Part shown: one piece after another, positions 18,577 through 27,271 of the stretch
Layout of the letters: each line of letters starts with the position of its first letter
Position numbering within the stretch: position 1 is the stretch's first letter
DNA from: Sipunculus nudus
Taxonomy: Eukaryota > Annelida > Sipuncula > Golfingiida > Sipunculidae
Direction: 5' to 3'
DNA length: 64,000 bases
NCBI GenBank assembly: GCA_026874595.1
Contig: JAPPUL010000088.1
Span: 60,001-124,000 of the forward strand
Program-made: the position numbers and the translations under genes
Notes under the pieces: model-generated
What the model saw: only the letters and a program-made list of their open reading frames with translations
The model's database searches: none
What the model was told of the DNA's origin: nothing

Positions 18577-19061
18577 CTTCTTATATCTCCATCTTTTATT
18601 ACGTTTAAATGGTATATTGCAAGCGCCAGGCCATCTGAGGCATCTGCTGGCTTTATAAGCTCTTCTAGTCTAAGAAGCTTTTGAACCATACTCATAACTT
18701 GAGCCTTCGGAGCATCTCCATAACCGCTTATTCCAAGCTTTAGCTCTTTAGGACCATATTCATATACATTATAGCCACACTCAAAACACGCAAGCATTAA
18801 TACTCCTCGTGCATGGCTTACCTTTATCCCGCTACTTCGGTTTCGTGCAAAGTATAATTCCTCCATTGCTACTGTCGTTGGCTTATATTCTTTTAACTTA
18901 GATTTTAATTCCTTGTGTATGTAATATAACTTCTCTTCTAACCGTATTTCTTTATCTGGCTTTATCGTCCCATACCCTATCAATTTATACTCGTTGCCTA
19001 TGCTCTCTATTATTCCATACCCCGTCGTCGTAAGACCAGGATCTATTCCAAATGCCTTCAT
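18573..19061 (-). CDS. ruvC: Holliday junction resolvase RuvC
   Basis: Dimeric Mg-dependent endonuclease that cuts Holliday junctions. 162 residues. The catalytic acids are in FGIDPGLTTTGYG (Asp7), MEELYFARN (Glu) and ADASDGLALAIYH (two Asp). The start ATG 19061 has GGAAAG directly upstream. The final TGA overlaps the ruvA GTG by four bases. Order ruvC-ruvA-ruvB after yebC is a widespread arrangement. Confidence 0.96.
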   Translation of the reverse strand: MKAFGIDPGLTTTGYGIIESIGNEYKLIGYGTIKPDKEIRLEEKLYYIHKELKSKLKEYKPTTVAMEELYFARNRSSGIKVSHARGVLMLACFECGYNVYEYGPKELKLGISGYGDAPKAQVMSMVQKLLRLEELIKPADASDGLALAIYHLNVIKDGDIRR

Positions 19062-19115
19062 CTTTCCACTAATTTGCCTTTACTTTTCATTATAACTTTG
19101 CTTTAACAAAAACTT

Positions 19116-19180
19116 CAAATAATGCTTTCAAATAATGCTTTCAAATAATGCTTTCAAATAATGCTTTCAAATAATGCTCT
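19116..19180. repeat. Tandem repeat, 5 x 13 bp (CAAATAATGCTTT)
   Basis: Five 13-bp units between yebC and ruvC. The last (ending CTCT) touches the yebC stop codon, so the array begins exactly at the gene end. Confidence 0.95.
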
Positions 19181-19896
19181 CAAAAATCAAAATTCGTTGA
19201 TACGCTTTGAACATCCTCATTATCTTCTAATAATTCAACTATCCGCATTATCCGTTGAGCCTCCGATTCGTTAAGATTTACAAGGTTTTGCGCTATCCAA
19301 CTTATACTTGCACTCTCTACTTTAAAATTACCCCTCTCAAGCGCTTCTTTCATCCTATCGTAGTTTTTGATGTCTGTGTATATCGTAATAAGCTCATCTA
19401 TATCCACGTTAAGTGCCTCCTCCTCTATCCCCAATTCCATTACCTCATCCTCCCTCTCCTTTTCTACATTCAATATGAACACACCCTGCTTCTCAAACAT
19501 CCAAAGAACGCTCCCACTTGAGCTAAGGCTTCCTCCGTTTTTTGACAATATCGTTCTTATCTCTGCTACCGTACGGTTTTTGTTGTCTGTTAATATGTCT
19601 ATTACGCAGGCAACACCGTTTGGAAGATAGCCTTCGTAGACAAGTTCTTCATAATTTACTCCCGGTAGCTCCCCTGTCCCCTTCTTTATCGCTCGCTCTA
19701 TGTTGTTTGATGGCATGTTTGCTTCTTTTGCCTTTTGCACTGCAAGTCTAAGCTTCGGATTTGAATCTGCATCACCACCGCCGCTCTTTGCTGCTACTGT
19801 TATCTCTCGTATTATCTTTGTGAATAGTTTACCTCGCTTTGCATCTGCATTCGCTTTCTTATGCTTTATTGAGTGCCACTTAGAATGTCCTGACAT
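19180..19896 (-). CDS. yebC: YebC/PmpR-family protein
   Basis: 238 residues, full length. Starts MSGHSKWHSIKHKKANADAK, the family signature, then FTKIIREITVAAKSGGGD, LRLAVQKAKEANMPSNNIERAI and YEGYLPNGVACVIDILTDN. Known as a transcription regulator (PmpR) and, in some bacteria, as a factor relieving ribosome stalling at proline stretches. An AGGAGAAGGAAG ribosome site precedes ATG 19896. Directly upstream of ruvC, the usual place. Confidence 0.95.
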   Translation of the reverse strand: MSGHSKWHSIKHKKANADAKRGKLFTKIIREITVAAKSGGGDADSNPKLRLAVQKAKEANMPSNNIERAIKKGTGELPGVNYEELVYEGYLPNGVACVIDILTDNKNRTVAEIRTILSKNGGSLSSSGSVLWMFEKQGVFILNVEKEREDEVMELGIEEEALNVDIDELITIYTDIKNYDRMKEALERGNFKVESASISWIAQNLVNLNESEAQRIMRIVELLEDNEDVQSVSTNFDF

Positions 19897-20020
19897 GTCT
19901 TCCTTCTCCTATAACTTCTGTTTCTTTTAACTTCTGTTTCTTTAATTTTAATTAGACCTTTTGTTTTCAATATTAATAATTTTATCTAAATTACACTCAT
20001 ACCTTTTTTTTTTTAAAATA

Positions 20021-21049
20021 CTATCTCCTCCTGGAGACGTTATATAGATGAAACATATAGGGTTTTATGTCATCTTCTTCTGATAGTTCTTGGGCTTTTA
20101 TAAAGCTGCTTACTATATCTTCTTCTAATAAATATGATTTGTAAAAGTTTAATGTGAATTTTGCAAAACTTACATCCGGAATTTTCCATACTGTCCCAAT
20201 TATATTATTTATGCCAAGTCCGAGCAGCTTTAGGCTAAGTGATGAATCCCTTTCTCCTATTCCTTCTGTCATACAAGCGTTCAAAAATAAAAGCTTTGGC
20301 GGATTTAAAAGTGCGTTAATATCATTAGCTTGAAATATAACATCATCGTTTATACGTAAGCCTGATACATTCTCTTTTGTATCCCCATGTCCTATGAAAT
20401 GTATTATGTCATACAGCTCAAGCAGATTTATAAATTCTGTCTTATCAAGAGGTTTACTTATAAAATCTACCTCTACTTTAGTATTTAAATTTTGTAATCC
20501 CTCTAAAATGTCAAGACCCTCCTCATACCCTGTCTTTGAGTCTCCTAAAGGATCTACTATAAGCAATATCGATAAATAGTTTTCTAAAGAAGACTCGTAA
20601 TCTGGTGCATCTCCACCAAGGCTTAGTGTCTCTAACTCTATATTCCTTGTTACTGTCTTACGTTCGATTAGCATCTTTTTGTCTTTCTTTAGTAACTCTA
20701 TTGGCAAATTCCCTAACATATCGTGTATAAATACTATTAGAGGGTTAGACCTCTCAAATAAAATATTATCTATTGCATCTAGTTTACTCTCTTCTCCATC
20801 TAAAAATAACAGTTTATATACATCTATCCCAATTTCTCTATAAACAGTGTTTAAATCCACTGAATTATAATCTACCGTCGACAACCTATTTATTAAATCT
20901 TTATATAATGTCTTATTAAACCTGTTTTTGTAGCTTATTAGTGTTGGAGTGCCTTCATTTGATAATATAAGTAGCCTTATGCATATCATGTTATTAGCAT
21001 CAAGACTTAGGCTCATAATGTCTTGGATATTATTTTCCTTATTTTCCAT
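20021..21049 (-). CDS. CHAT-domain (caspase-like) protein
   Basis: 342 residues. The second half is a CHAT domain: YDIIHFIGHGDTKENVSG has the catalytic His (His221), LLFLNACMTEG the catalytic Cys (Cys259), and LGLGINNIIGTVWKIPD the usual following strand. Both dyad residues are present, so it may be an active cysteine protease of the caspase/separase clan. The N-terminal ~150 residues (LILSNEGTPTLISYKNRF and following) match nothing I recognise and hold no TPRs. There is no signal peptide, so it should be cytoplasmic. Its partner and substrate are unknown; no TPR, gasdermin-like or CRISPR effector gene is next to it. It sits between metK and yebC. Confidence 0.82.
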   Translation of the reverse strand: MENKENNIQDIMSLSLDANNMICIRLLILSNEGTPTLISYKNRFNKTLYKDLINRLSTVDYNSVDLNTVYREIGIDVYKLLFLDGEESKLDAIDNILFERSNPLIVFIHDMLGNLPIELLKKDKKMLIERKTVTRNIELETLSLGGDAPDYESSLENYLSILLIVDPLGDSKTGYEEGLDILEGLQNLNTKVEVDFISKPLDKTEFINLLELYDIIHFIGHGDTKENVSGLRINDDVIFQANDINALLNPPKLLFLNACMTEGIGERDSSLSLKLLGLGINNIIGTVWKIPDVSFAKFTLNFYKSYLLEEDIVSSFIKAQELSEEDDIKPYMFHLYNVSRRR

Positions 21050-21163
21050 GAGAAGCGAAGCAATCTAAGAGCTTAATCTTTTGGGAACATAAAACCTTAT
21101 AGACTTGCTGTCTTTATTCCTTTAAACAATATCAAAAGAACTAGGTATAGATTTTAACGTGCT

Positions 21164-22300
21164 TTATAACTCTTTCTTCAATTCTTCGGATATCTTGGTG
21201 TCTTCCCAGGTAAAGTTTGATTCTAAACGACCAAAATGGCCATATGAGGCTGTTTTAAGGTATCGTGGCTTTCGTAAGTCAAGTTTTTCTATTATGCTTA
21301 AGGGTCGCAAATCAAAATATTTATTTATTATCTTTGCAATAGCATCCTCACTCTTTTTACCCGTCCCAAATGTATTAACATATACTGACACAGGCTCAGA
21401 TACACCTATAACATATCCAAATTGAACCTCGCAGCGATTACAAAGACCTGCTTTTACTAGATTCTTAGCCACGTATCGAGCCATGTAAGATGCACTCCTA
21501 TCTACCTTTGACGGATCCTTCCCAGAAAATGCTCCTCCTCCATGTCGACTGTATCCTCCATAAGTGTCAACTATTATCTTTCGTCCGGTAAGTCCGCAAT
21601 CTCCATGTGGCCCGCCTATTACAAATCTACCTGTAGGGTTTATATATATCTTAAGATCATCATGCTTTATACCATCTTTTATAACAGGATTAATAACCTT
21701 ATCTATTATCCCGGCCTTAAGTTCCTCATTTGATACATCTTCCGTATGTTGAGACGATATTACTATTGAATCTATCCTTAGGGGTTTGTTGTTTTTATAT
21801 TCTACTGTTACCTGGCTCTTACTATCTGGTCGTAAATATGACAGCTCTCCTCCTTTTCTAACATCAGATAATTTCTTAACTAGTTTATGCGCAAGCACTA
21901 TAGGCAAAGGCATAAGTTCTTCTGTTTCATCAATTGCAAAACCAAACATTATGCCCTGATCTCCTGCTCCCCCTTTATCAACTCCTAAGGCTATGTCTTT
22001 TGATTGTTTTATTATACCGTTTTGTACGCAGCAGGTCTTATAATCAAACCCTATATTACTATCATTATAACCTATCTCTTCTATCGTATTGCGTACTATC
22101 TTTTGATAGTCTATATCTGCATGGGTTGTAATCTCGCCGGCAAGCATTACAAGTCCCGTTGATACCATTGTCTCGCAGGCTATACGTCCTTTAGGATCTT
22201 GTTCTAGTATTTTATCTACTATCGCATCTGATATTTGATCTGCTACTTTGTCAGGATGTCCCTCTGATACCGATTCTGATGTGAATATGAAATCTTTCAT
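21164..22300 (-). CDS. metK: S-adenosylmethionine synthetase
   Basis: Makes SAM from methionine and ATP. 378 residues. Signature [13 protein letters not shown]-terminal [22 protein letters not shown], the [19 protein letters not shown] loop with catalytic lysine and Asp, and C-terminal [21 protein letters not shown] housekeeping enzyme that also supplies TrmD, RsmH and the radical SAM enzymes here. No SAM riboswitch is visible upstream. Confidence 0.98.
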   Translation of the reverse strand: MKDFIFTSESVSEGHPDKVADQISDAIVDKILEQDPKGRIACETMVSTGLVMLAGEITTHADIDYQKIVRNTIEEIGYNDSNIGFDYKTCCVQNGIIKQSKDIALGVDKGGAGDQGIMFGFAIDETEELMPLPIVLAHKLVKKLSDVRKGGELSYLRPDSKSQVTVEYKNNKPLRIDSIVISSQHTEDVSNEELKAGIIDKVINPVIKDGIKHDDLKIYINPTGRFVIGGPHGDCGLTGRKIIVDTYGGYSRHGGGAFSGKDPSKVDRSASYMARYVAKNLVKAGLCNRCEVQFGYVIGVSEPVSVYVNTFGTGKKSEDAIAKIINKYFDLRPLSIIEKLDLRKPRYLKTASYGHFGRLESNFTWEDTKISEELKKEL

Positions 22301-22408
22301 ATATCTTTATTCCTCTTTTTTCTCTCCATTATGTTTTATCACCTATATTAATTATGAAAGCCTCTAAACTATAGCGCTTAATCCGCTAATATCCCTTTAA
22401 ACAAACAG

Positions 22409-22747
22409 TTATCCATACGACCTTAATGCTTCATCTTCATTTTCATATATTTCAAAAAAGCCCGTTAGTCTAGTAAGTTCAAATACCTTTCTTACAGCTT
22501 CATACATATTAATTATTTTTAAGCTTCCTCCTTTTTTTTTAAGCTGTGTGAATATAGATATCAATCCTCCTATCCCTGAGCTGTCTATGTATGTTACCTT
22601 CTTCAGATTTACTATAATATCTTTCTTACCACGATTTGTTGCTTCCTTAACATGCTTCTTTATCAACGGAGTGCTTTCTAGATTTATTTCTCCTGTAATA
22701 TCAAATATTAATACTCCATTCCCGCTCTCTCGTAGTAGTATCTCCAA
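22409..22747 (-). CDS. STAS-domain anti-sigma factor antagonist
   Basis: 112 residues, a single STAS domain like SpoIIAA/RsbV: FDITGEINLESTPLIKKHV, then VTYIDSSGIGGLISI, whose serine pair (DSSG) is the phosphorylation site used by partner-switching kinases, and a final helix LTGFFEIYENEDEAL. The start is TTG 22747 with AGGGAG 5 bases upstream. No kinase or phosphatase partner lies in the window. Confidence 0.92.
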   Translation of the reverse strand: MEILLRESGNGVLIFDITGEINLESTPLIKKHVKEATNRGKKDIIVNLKKVTYIDSSGIGGLISIFTQLKKKGGSLKIINMYEAVRKVFELTRLTGFFEIYENEDEALRSYG

Positions 22748-22869
22748 AATGTCTCCCTATATTACTTTATATTTGTTATCACAGCATTAAAGGTAATTAT
22801 AATATTTTTTATATATACTTAAGCATACTATAATATTTTCATTATAACATTTTCCGTAAGCTATACAAA

Positions 22870-23865
22870 TTATACCAATATAGCACTATTTATTCTATCT
22901 ACTATCGGCTTTAGGTATTTTACTCCAGCTTCTGTATTTTCACATATTGCAGGATCTATCGGTATTTGTGCCAGTAGCGGTAAGTGCCATTCTTCTGATA
23001 ACTCTTTTCCACCATCTTTGCCAAATACATATATCTTCTCTCCATCTGTCCCCTGGTAATAACTCATGTTTTCTACTATCCCAAGTACATTTACTTGTAA
23101 TTGTCTAAACATTCCTATCCCTTTCTTTACATCTGTTACAGACAACTTTTGTGGTGTCGTTACTACTATTGCTCCCGCTAAGTCTATTAATTGGCATAGT
23201 GATAGATGTACGTCGCCTGTGCCTGGTGGTAAGTCTACAAATAAATAATCCAGATCTCCCCATATAACATCAGATAAAAATTGCTTTACCACCCCATGCA
23301 ACATCGGCCCACGCCATATCACCGGTTGTCCCGCATCTAGTAACGAACCTATTGATATGAACTTTATTCCATCATGTTCTATAGGTAGCATCTTATCATC
23401 GCTTGACGCCGAGGGCCTCCCATAATTCTCAAGTAACGTCGGTATGTTTGGTCCGTATATATCTCCGTCAAGTAATCCTACTTTGAAACCCGCTTCCTTA
23501 AATGCTTTTGCTATGTTTGTTGCTACTGTGCTCTTTCCAACCCCTCCCTTACCGCTTGATACTGCTATTATTCGTTTTATGTTATCTAGTTTTATCTCTC
23601 TTTCTGGCGCTGCCTTTGCTGTGAAGTTTATATCTACGCTCTTTACTCCTGGTACCCGCATTATCGCTTCTTTACAATCTGTTTCTATCTTTGTCTTTAA
23701 TGGACAGCCTGATGTTGTAAGCTCAACTTGGGCCTTTACAGTAGTGCCGTCAATCTCTATCCATTCTGGCTTTGCCATATTAAGCGATACTAGATCCTTC
23801 CCAAGCTCCGGATCCATTACAGTCCTTAGCGCCCGCATTATTAAGTTTTTATCTATTGTACTCAT
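22870..23865 (-). CDS. mrp: Mrp/ApbC-family Fe-S carrier ATPase, lacking CxxC
   Basis: P-loop ATPase that carries Fe-S clusters. 331 residues. N-terminal MIP18/DUF59 domain (residues 1-80, TTSGCPLKTKIE) fused to the Mrp ATPase: SSGKGGVGKSTVATNIA (deviant Walker A), DGDIYGPNIPTLL, GPMLHGVVKQFLSDVIWG and DLPPGTGDVHLSL. After VENMSYY most homologues have CPxCG, the cluster-bridging pair at the dimer interface; here it reads QGTDGEKIYVFG, without cysteine, as in the cyanobacterial/HCF101-like branch. Weak ribosome site. Confidence 0.92.
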   Translation of the reverse strand: MSTIDKNLIMRALRTVMDPELGKDLVSLNMAKPEWIEIDGTTVKAQVELTTSGCPLKTKIETDCKEAIMRVPGVKSVDINFTAKAAPEREIKLDNIKRIIAVSSGKGGVGKSTVATNIAKAFKEAGFKVGLLDGDIYGPNIPTLLENYGRPSASSDDKMLPIEHDGIKFISIGSLLDAGQPVIWRGPMLHGVVKQFLSDVIWGDLDYLFVDLPPGTGDVHLSLCQLIDLAGAIVVTTPQKLSVTDVKKGIGMFRQLQVNVLGIVENMSYYQGTDGEKIYVFGKDGGKELSEEWHLPLLAQIPIDPAICENTEAGVKYLKPIVDRINSAILV

Positions 23866-23964
23866 TTAGGATTTGCTCCAAATTTATGTTTTGATTTATA
23901 TTCTTTTTTTGTTCCTTTTTACTAAGTGAAAATATAAATATTTTTTTTAGGCTTTGTCAAGGTA

Positions 23965-25080
23965 TTATTTTTTATATAGTCTTACAAGTCTTCGGGATAG
24001 TGAGGTTAGTATTTCATAGGGTATTTGACCCGTTAGTTTTGATTGTTCCTCCTCCGTTATTCCATCCCCCAGTACCGTTACTTCATCACCTACACCGGCA
24101 CCTTTAACATCGCTTACATCAATTGCTGTGTAGTCCATGCAGACCCGCCCCACTACCTTTACACGCTTGCCTTTTATCACAACTTCCCCTTTATTTGATA
24201 ATAATGTCGAAAAACCATCTGCGTAGCCTATTGGAATTATACCTATCTTAACTTTACTCTCTGCCTTATATGTTCTCCCGTAGCTTACACTATCTCCCTT
24301 TTCAAGCTCTTTTAACGATACTATTGTGCTTTTTACATTTACCACCTTATCTACTTTTACTCGCTCCTTTATATAATCCGATGGATAAGCCCCATAGAGC
24401 AATAGGCCAGGCCTTACCATGTCAAATTGCGCACTGTCACTATAACATACTATCCCACTTGAGTTTGATATGTGATAACTTATTCCTTCCCCTCTATCTC
24501 CTGTCTCTCTATTCCCGCTTATTAGCTCTTTAAAGCGAGTTATTTGTAAGTTTGTATACTCTGTGTCCCCTATGTCGGCCGAGGCAAAATGTGAGTATAT
24601 TCCCTCTACCTTTAAATTCTTTAACTCTTTTATACCTTCTATAAACTCTTTGCTCTTTCTGAAATCTGTGCCAAGTCGTCCCATCCCTGTATCTACTTTC
24701 AAGTGTACACGAACTATCTTATCTGCTTTACGGGCTGCCTCGTTAAGTATTTTACCTCTTTCAAGGTTTATTATGCTTGCTAATAGATTATGGGCAATTA
24801 TATAGGGTATCTCTTCTTCTGTGTAGGGCGAGAATATCAATATGTTCTCTTTTATCCCTTCCTCCCGAAGCAATATCCCCTCCTCTAATAACGCTACTCC
24901 AAAATCCTTTACCCCTCCTTTAATAAGCTCTTTGCATACCTCAAATGACCCAAGCCCATACGCATTCGCCTTAACCACTCCAAGCACCTTTGTTCTCTCC
25001 TTTAGAAAGCTTTTTAGAACTCCTAAATTGTGCCTTAGTGCCCTTAGGTCTATTTCTATGTAACTTTTAGCTTTTTCCAT
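23965..25080 (-). CDS. alr: Alanine racemase
   Basis: PLP enzyme making D-alanine for peptidoglycan. 371 residues. The PLP lysine is in VLGVVKANAYGLG (the usual H after AYG is L here), the barrel has HLKVDTGMGRLG and GIYSHFASAD, and the catalytic tyrosine domain has GRVCMDYTAIDVS and PYEILTSLSRRLVR. The start ATG 25080 lies in a ~15-bp duplication (GAGATGGAAAAA) that repeats the start region upstream. It follows pyrK in the cell-wall block. Confidence 0.96.
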   Translation of the reverse strand: MEKAKSYIEIDLRALRHNLGVLKSFLKERTKVLGVVKANAYGLGSFEVCKELIKGGVKDFGVALLEEGILLREEGIKENILIFSPYTEEEIPYIIAHNLLASIINLERGKILNEAARKADKIVRVHLKVDTGMGRLGTDFRKSKEFIEGIKELKNLKVEGIYSHFASADIGDTEYTNLQITRFKELISGNRETGDRGEGISYHISNSSGIVCYSDSAQFDMVRPGLLLYGAYPSDYIKERVKVDKVVNVKSTIVSLKELEKGDSVSYGRTYKAESKVKIGIIPIGYADGFSTLLSNKGEVVIKGKRVKVVGRVCMDYTAIDVSDVKGAGVGDEVTVLGDGITEEEQSKLTGQIPYEILTSLSRRLVRLYKK

Positions 25081-25137
25081 CTCTTTTTTTCCATCTCTTT
25101 TTTCCGTCTCTTGTTTTCGTCCCTGTTATACATGTAT

Positions 25138-25944
25138 TTATATAGTTAGATTCTTACCCTTAAATACAGGCCCTTCCTTACATACCCTCTTATATTCTCC
25201 GCATACGTCTATAACGCACCCAAGGCATACCCCATACCCGCAACCCATGAAATTATGTACTGATACCTCGCAATGGACAGCCGCTCCTTTGATTCTGAGT
25301 ACTTCTTTTAGCATCCCCATAGGCCCACAGGCGTATATTATATCGTAAGTCTTACTTGCCTCTTTAAGATATTGTGTTACAAAGCCTTTTTTACCATATG
25401 TTCCGTCTTCCGTATAGACTATTGGCTTTATTCCCACCCCCAAAAACTCATCCACCCCTATAACTAAACTCTCACTCCCAAATCCAAGTGCCACTTCTAT
25501 TTCTACATCCTTTATCCCAACATCCTTTATCCCAACATCCTCAAAAACATCTTGCTTTAGCTCCTCATATAAAAACTGCAACGGCGCTATCCCTATCCCG
25601 CCTCCAACTAATAGCATCTTTCTATACTTAGTCTTTACAATTTCACCAGTTGTAAAACCACTCCCAAGCGGACCCAATATGCTAAGTTCCATCCCACTGC
25701 CCATCTTCGACAAAAGCTTTGTCCCAAGCCCTATTACCTCGTACAATATATGTATCTTATCTCCCTCTTTTTTGTATATGCTAAAGGGACGCCTTAAAAG
25801 CGGGGCTTTTTTCTCTGTCCCCTTTATATGTACAAATTGACCCGGCTTACTCTCTTTTGATATCTTAAAATCCTCAACTACTAAACGGTAAAACCTATTT
25901 CGTATATGTTCGTTTGACTCTATCTTTAGATTCTTTAAATACAT
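25138..25944 (-). CDS. pyrK: Dihydroorotate dehydrogenase electron-transfer subunit PyrK
   Basis: FAD/[2Fe-2S] subunit that passes electrons from dihydroorotate dehydrogenase to NAD. 268 residues from ATG 25944. RRPFSIY binds FAD, LVGGGIGIAPLQFL is the NAD-side motif, ACGPMGML follows, and the C-terminal cluster ligands are in GCGYGVCLGCVID plus a later Cys. A 15-bp in-frame duplication gives the repeated VGIKD near residue 150. The ATG overlaps the mraY stop as TAATG, so the start is certain from coupling. The pyrD partner is not in the window. Confidence 0.92.
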   Translation of the reverse strand: MYLKNLKIESNEHIRNRFYRLVVEDFKISKESKPGQFVHIKGTEKKAPLLRRPFSIYKKEGDKIHILYEVIGLGTKLLSKMGSGMELSILGPLGSGFTTGEIVKTKYRKMLLVGGGIGIAPLQFLYEELKQDVFEDVGIKDVGIKDVEIEVALGFGSESLVIGVDEFLGVGIKPIVYTEDGTYGKKGFVTQYLKEASKTYDIIYACGPMGMLKEVLRIKGAAVHCEVSVHNFMGCGYGVCLGCVIDVCGEYKRVCKEGPVFKGKNLTI

Positions 25945-27188
25945 TATTGCAACTTCAATGTCGAAAGCCCGATTAATGCAAGAATTATTCCCACTATCCA
26001 AAACCTTATTATAACCTGAGATTCTGCCCAGCCGCTTAATTCAAAGTGATGATGGATTGGCGCCATCTTAAATATCCGTCTCTTTGTGCATTTATAATAA
26101 AGGACTTGTAGTATAACCGACAAAAGCTCAAGCACGAATACCCCTCCTATTATTATTAGCAAAAACTCTTTCTTAAGTATCACCGCCAAAACCCCAACAA
26201 CGCCTCCAAGTGATAAAGATCCTGTATCCCCCATGAAAATCTGTGCAGGATGACAATTATACCACAAAAACCCTATACACCCTCCTACAAAAGCCGTTGT
26301 GAATACCGAAAGCTCTCCTCCTTGACTTATATAGGCTATGTTTAGATACTCTGTTATGTTTATATTCCCAGACAGATAAGCAAGTATCCCAAAAGCAATG
26401 CCAACAAAGATTACAAGCCCTATCGCAAGCCCGTCAAGCCCATCTGTTAAATTCACTGCGTTTGACGATGCCGCTATTACAAATGACCCAAATATTATGT
26501 ATAGATACGGTATTACGATAGGAGTATCTAATATCGGCAAAATAAAACTAATGGAGTATTTATACATGTCAAATATATAATTGTCTATGAAGGGTATGTA
26601 TAACGGCAGGATCGGCTTTTTTGCAAAGTAGCTTAGTTCTTCATAATTTAAGTGGTGTCCTTTTGATATGTAGTCTGATATGTGTTTTGGTAGAGTGTTT
26701 ACAAGCTCTTTTAATGATATTTCTGTTATTATAAACATGCAAATTACTGAGATAACTATTTGTAGGAAAAGCTTTAGGGAGGCAGATAGTCCTTTTGAGG
26801 ACTTTAGGCTAAGCTTTTTATAATCGTCTATAAAACCTATAAGTCCAAATGATACAACTACAAAGAGTAAAAGTATTATATAAGTAAAATCAAGTCGGCC
26901 CCAAAACAATGTCGAGATTAGTATAGACCCTACAATTAGAACCCCTCCCATTGTTGGTGTGCTTGATTTAGTTTTATGTGTCTTTGGTCCATCATCCCTT
27001 ATTGGCTGTTTTGCGTTCCTCCTTTTTAGGTACTTTATTAGATAGGGACCAAATATTAAGGATAGAGCTAAAGCGCTTACTAGTGCATAGCTTGCTCGGA
27101 AGGTTATATATTTAAATATTCTTAGGAATGATAAGTCTGTATCGGATAACAGCGGAAACAGGTATTTATAGAATATCTCATATGCCAT
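25944..27188 (-). CDS. mraY: Phospho-MurNAc-pentapeptide translocase MraY
   Basis: Integral membrane enzyme that makes lipid I. 414 residues against a usual ~360; the extra length is in a loop (LKELVNTLPKHISDYISKG and following) between the membrane segments near residues 160-215. Catalytic motifs are GFIDDYKKL, NAVNLTDGLDGLAIG, NCHPAQIFMGDTGSLSLGG and APIHHHFELSGWAESQVI. Ten or so membrane segments. Follows murF after 83 bp that hold a 17-bp repeat. Confidence 0.97.
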   Translation of the reverse strand: MAYEIFYKYLFPLLSDTDLSFLRIFKYITFRASYALVSALALSLIFGPYLIKYLKRRNAKQPIRDDGPKTHKTKSSTPTMGGVLIVGSILISTLFWGRLDFTYIILLLFVVVSFGLIGFIDDYKKLSLKSSKGLSASLKLFLQIVISVICMFIITEISLKELVNTLPKHISDYISKGHHLNYEELSYFAKKPILPLYIPFIDNYIFDMYKYSISFILPILDTPIVIPYLYIIFGSFVIAASSNAVNLTDGLDGLAIGLVIFVGIAFGILAYLSGNINITEYLNIAYISQGGELSVFTTAFVGGCIGFLWYNCHPAQIFMGDTGSLSLGGVVGVLAVILKKEFLLIIIGGVFVLELLSVILQVLYYKCTKRRIFKMAPIHHHFELSGWAESQVIIRFWIVGIILALIGLSTLKLQ

Positions 27189-27197
27189 TTATTTTCT

Positions 27198-27248
27198 CTA
27201 AGTTTTACTTTTATCTAAGTTTTACTTTTATCTAAGTTTTACTTCTAT
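27198..27248. repeat. Tandem repeat, 3 x 17 bp (CTAAGTTTTACTTTTAT)
   Basis: Three contiguous 17-bp units in the murF-mraY gap; the third has one T-to-C change. On the coding strand it is A/G-rich. Confidence 0.93.
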
Positions 27249-27271
27249 ACTAAGATTATTTAATAAGATTA

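Noticed and set aside
22301-22408. SAM riboswitch near metK
   Set aside because: The leader of metK (just above 22300) is short and AT-rich, with no conserved riboswitch core.
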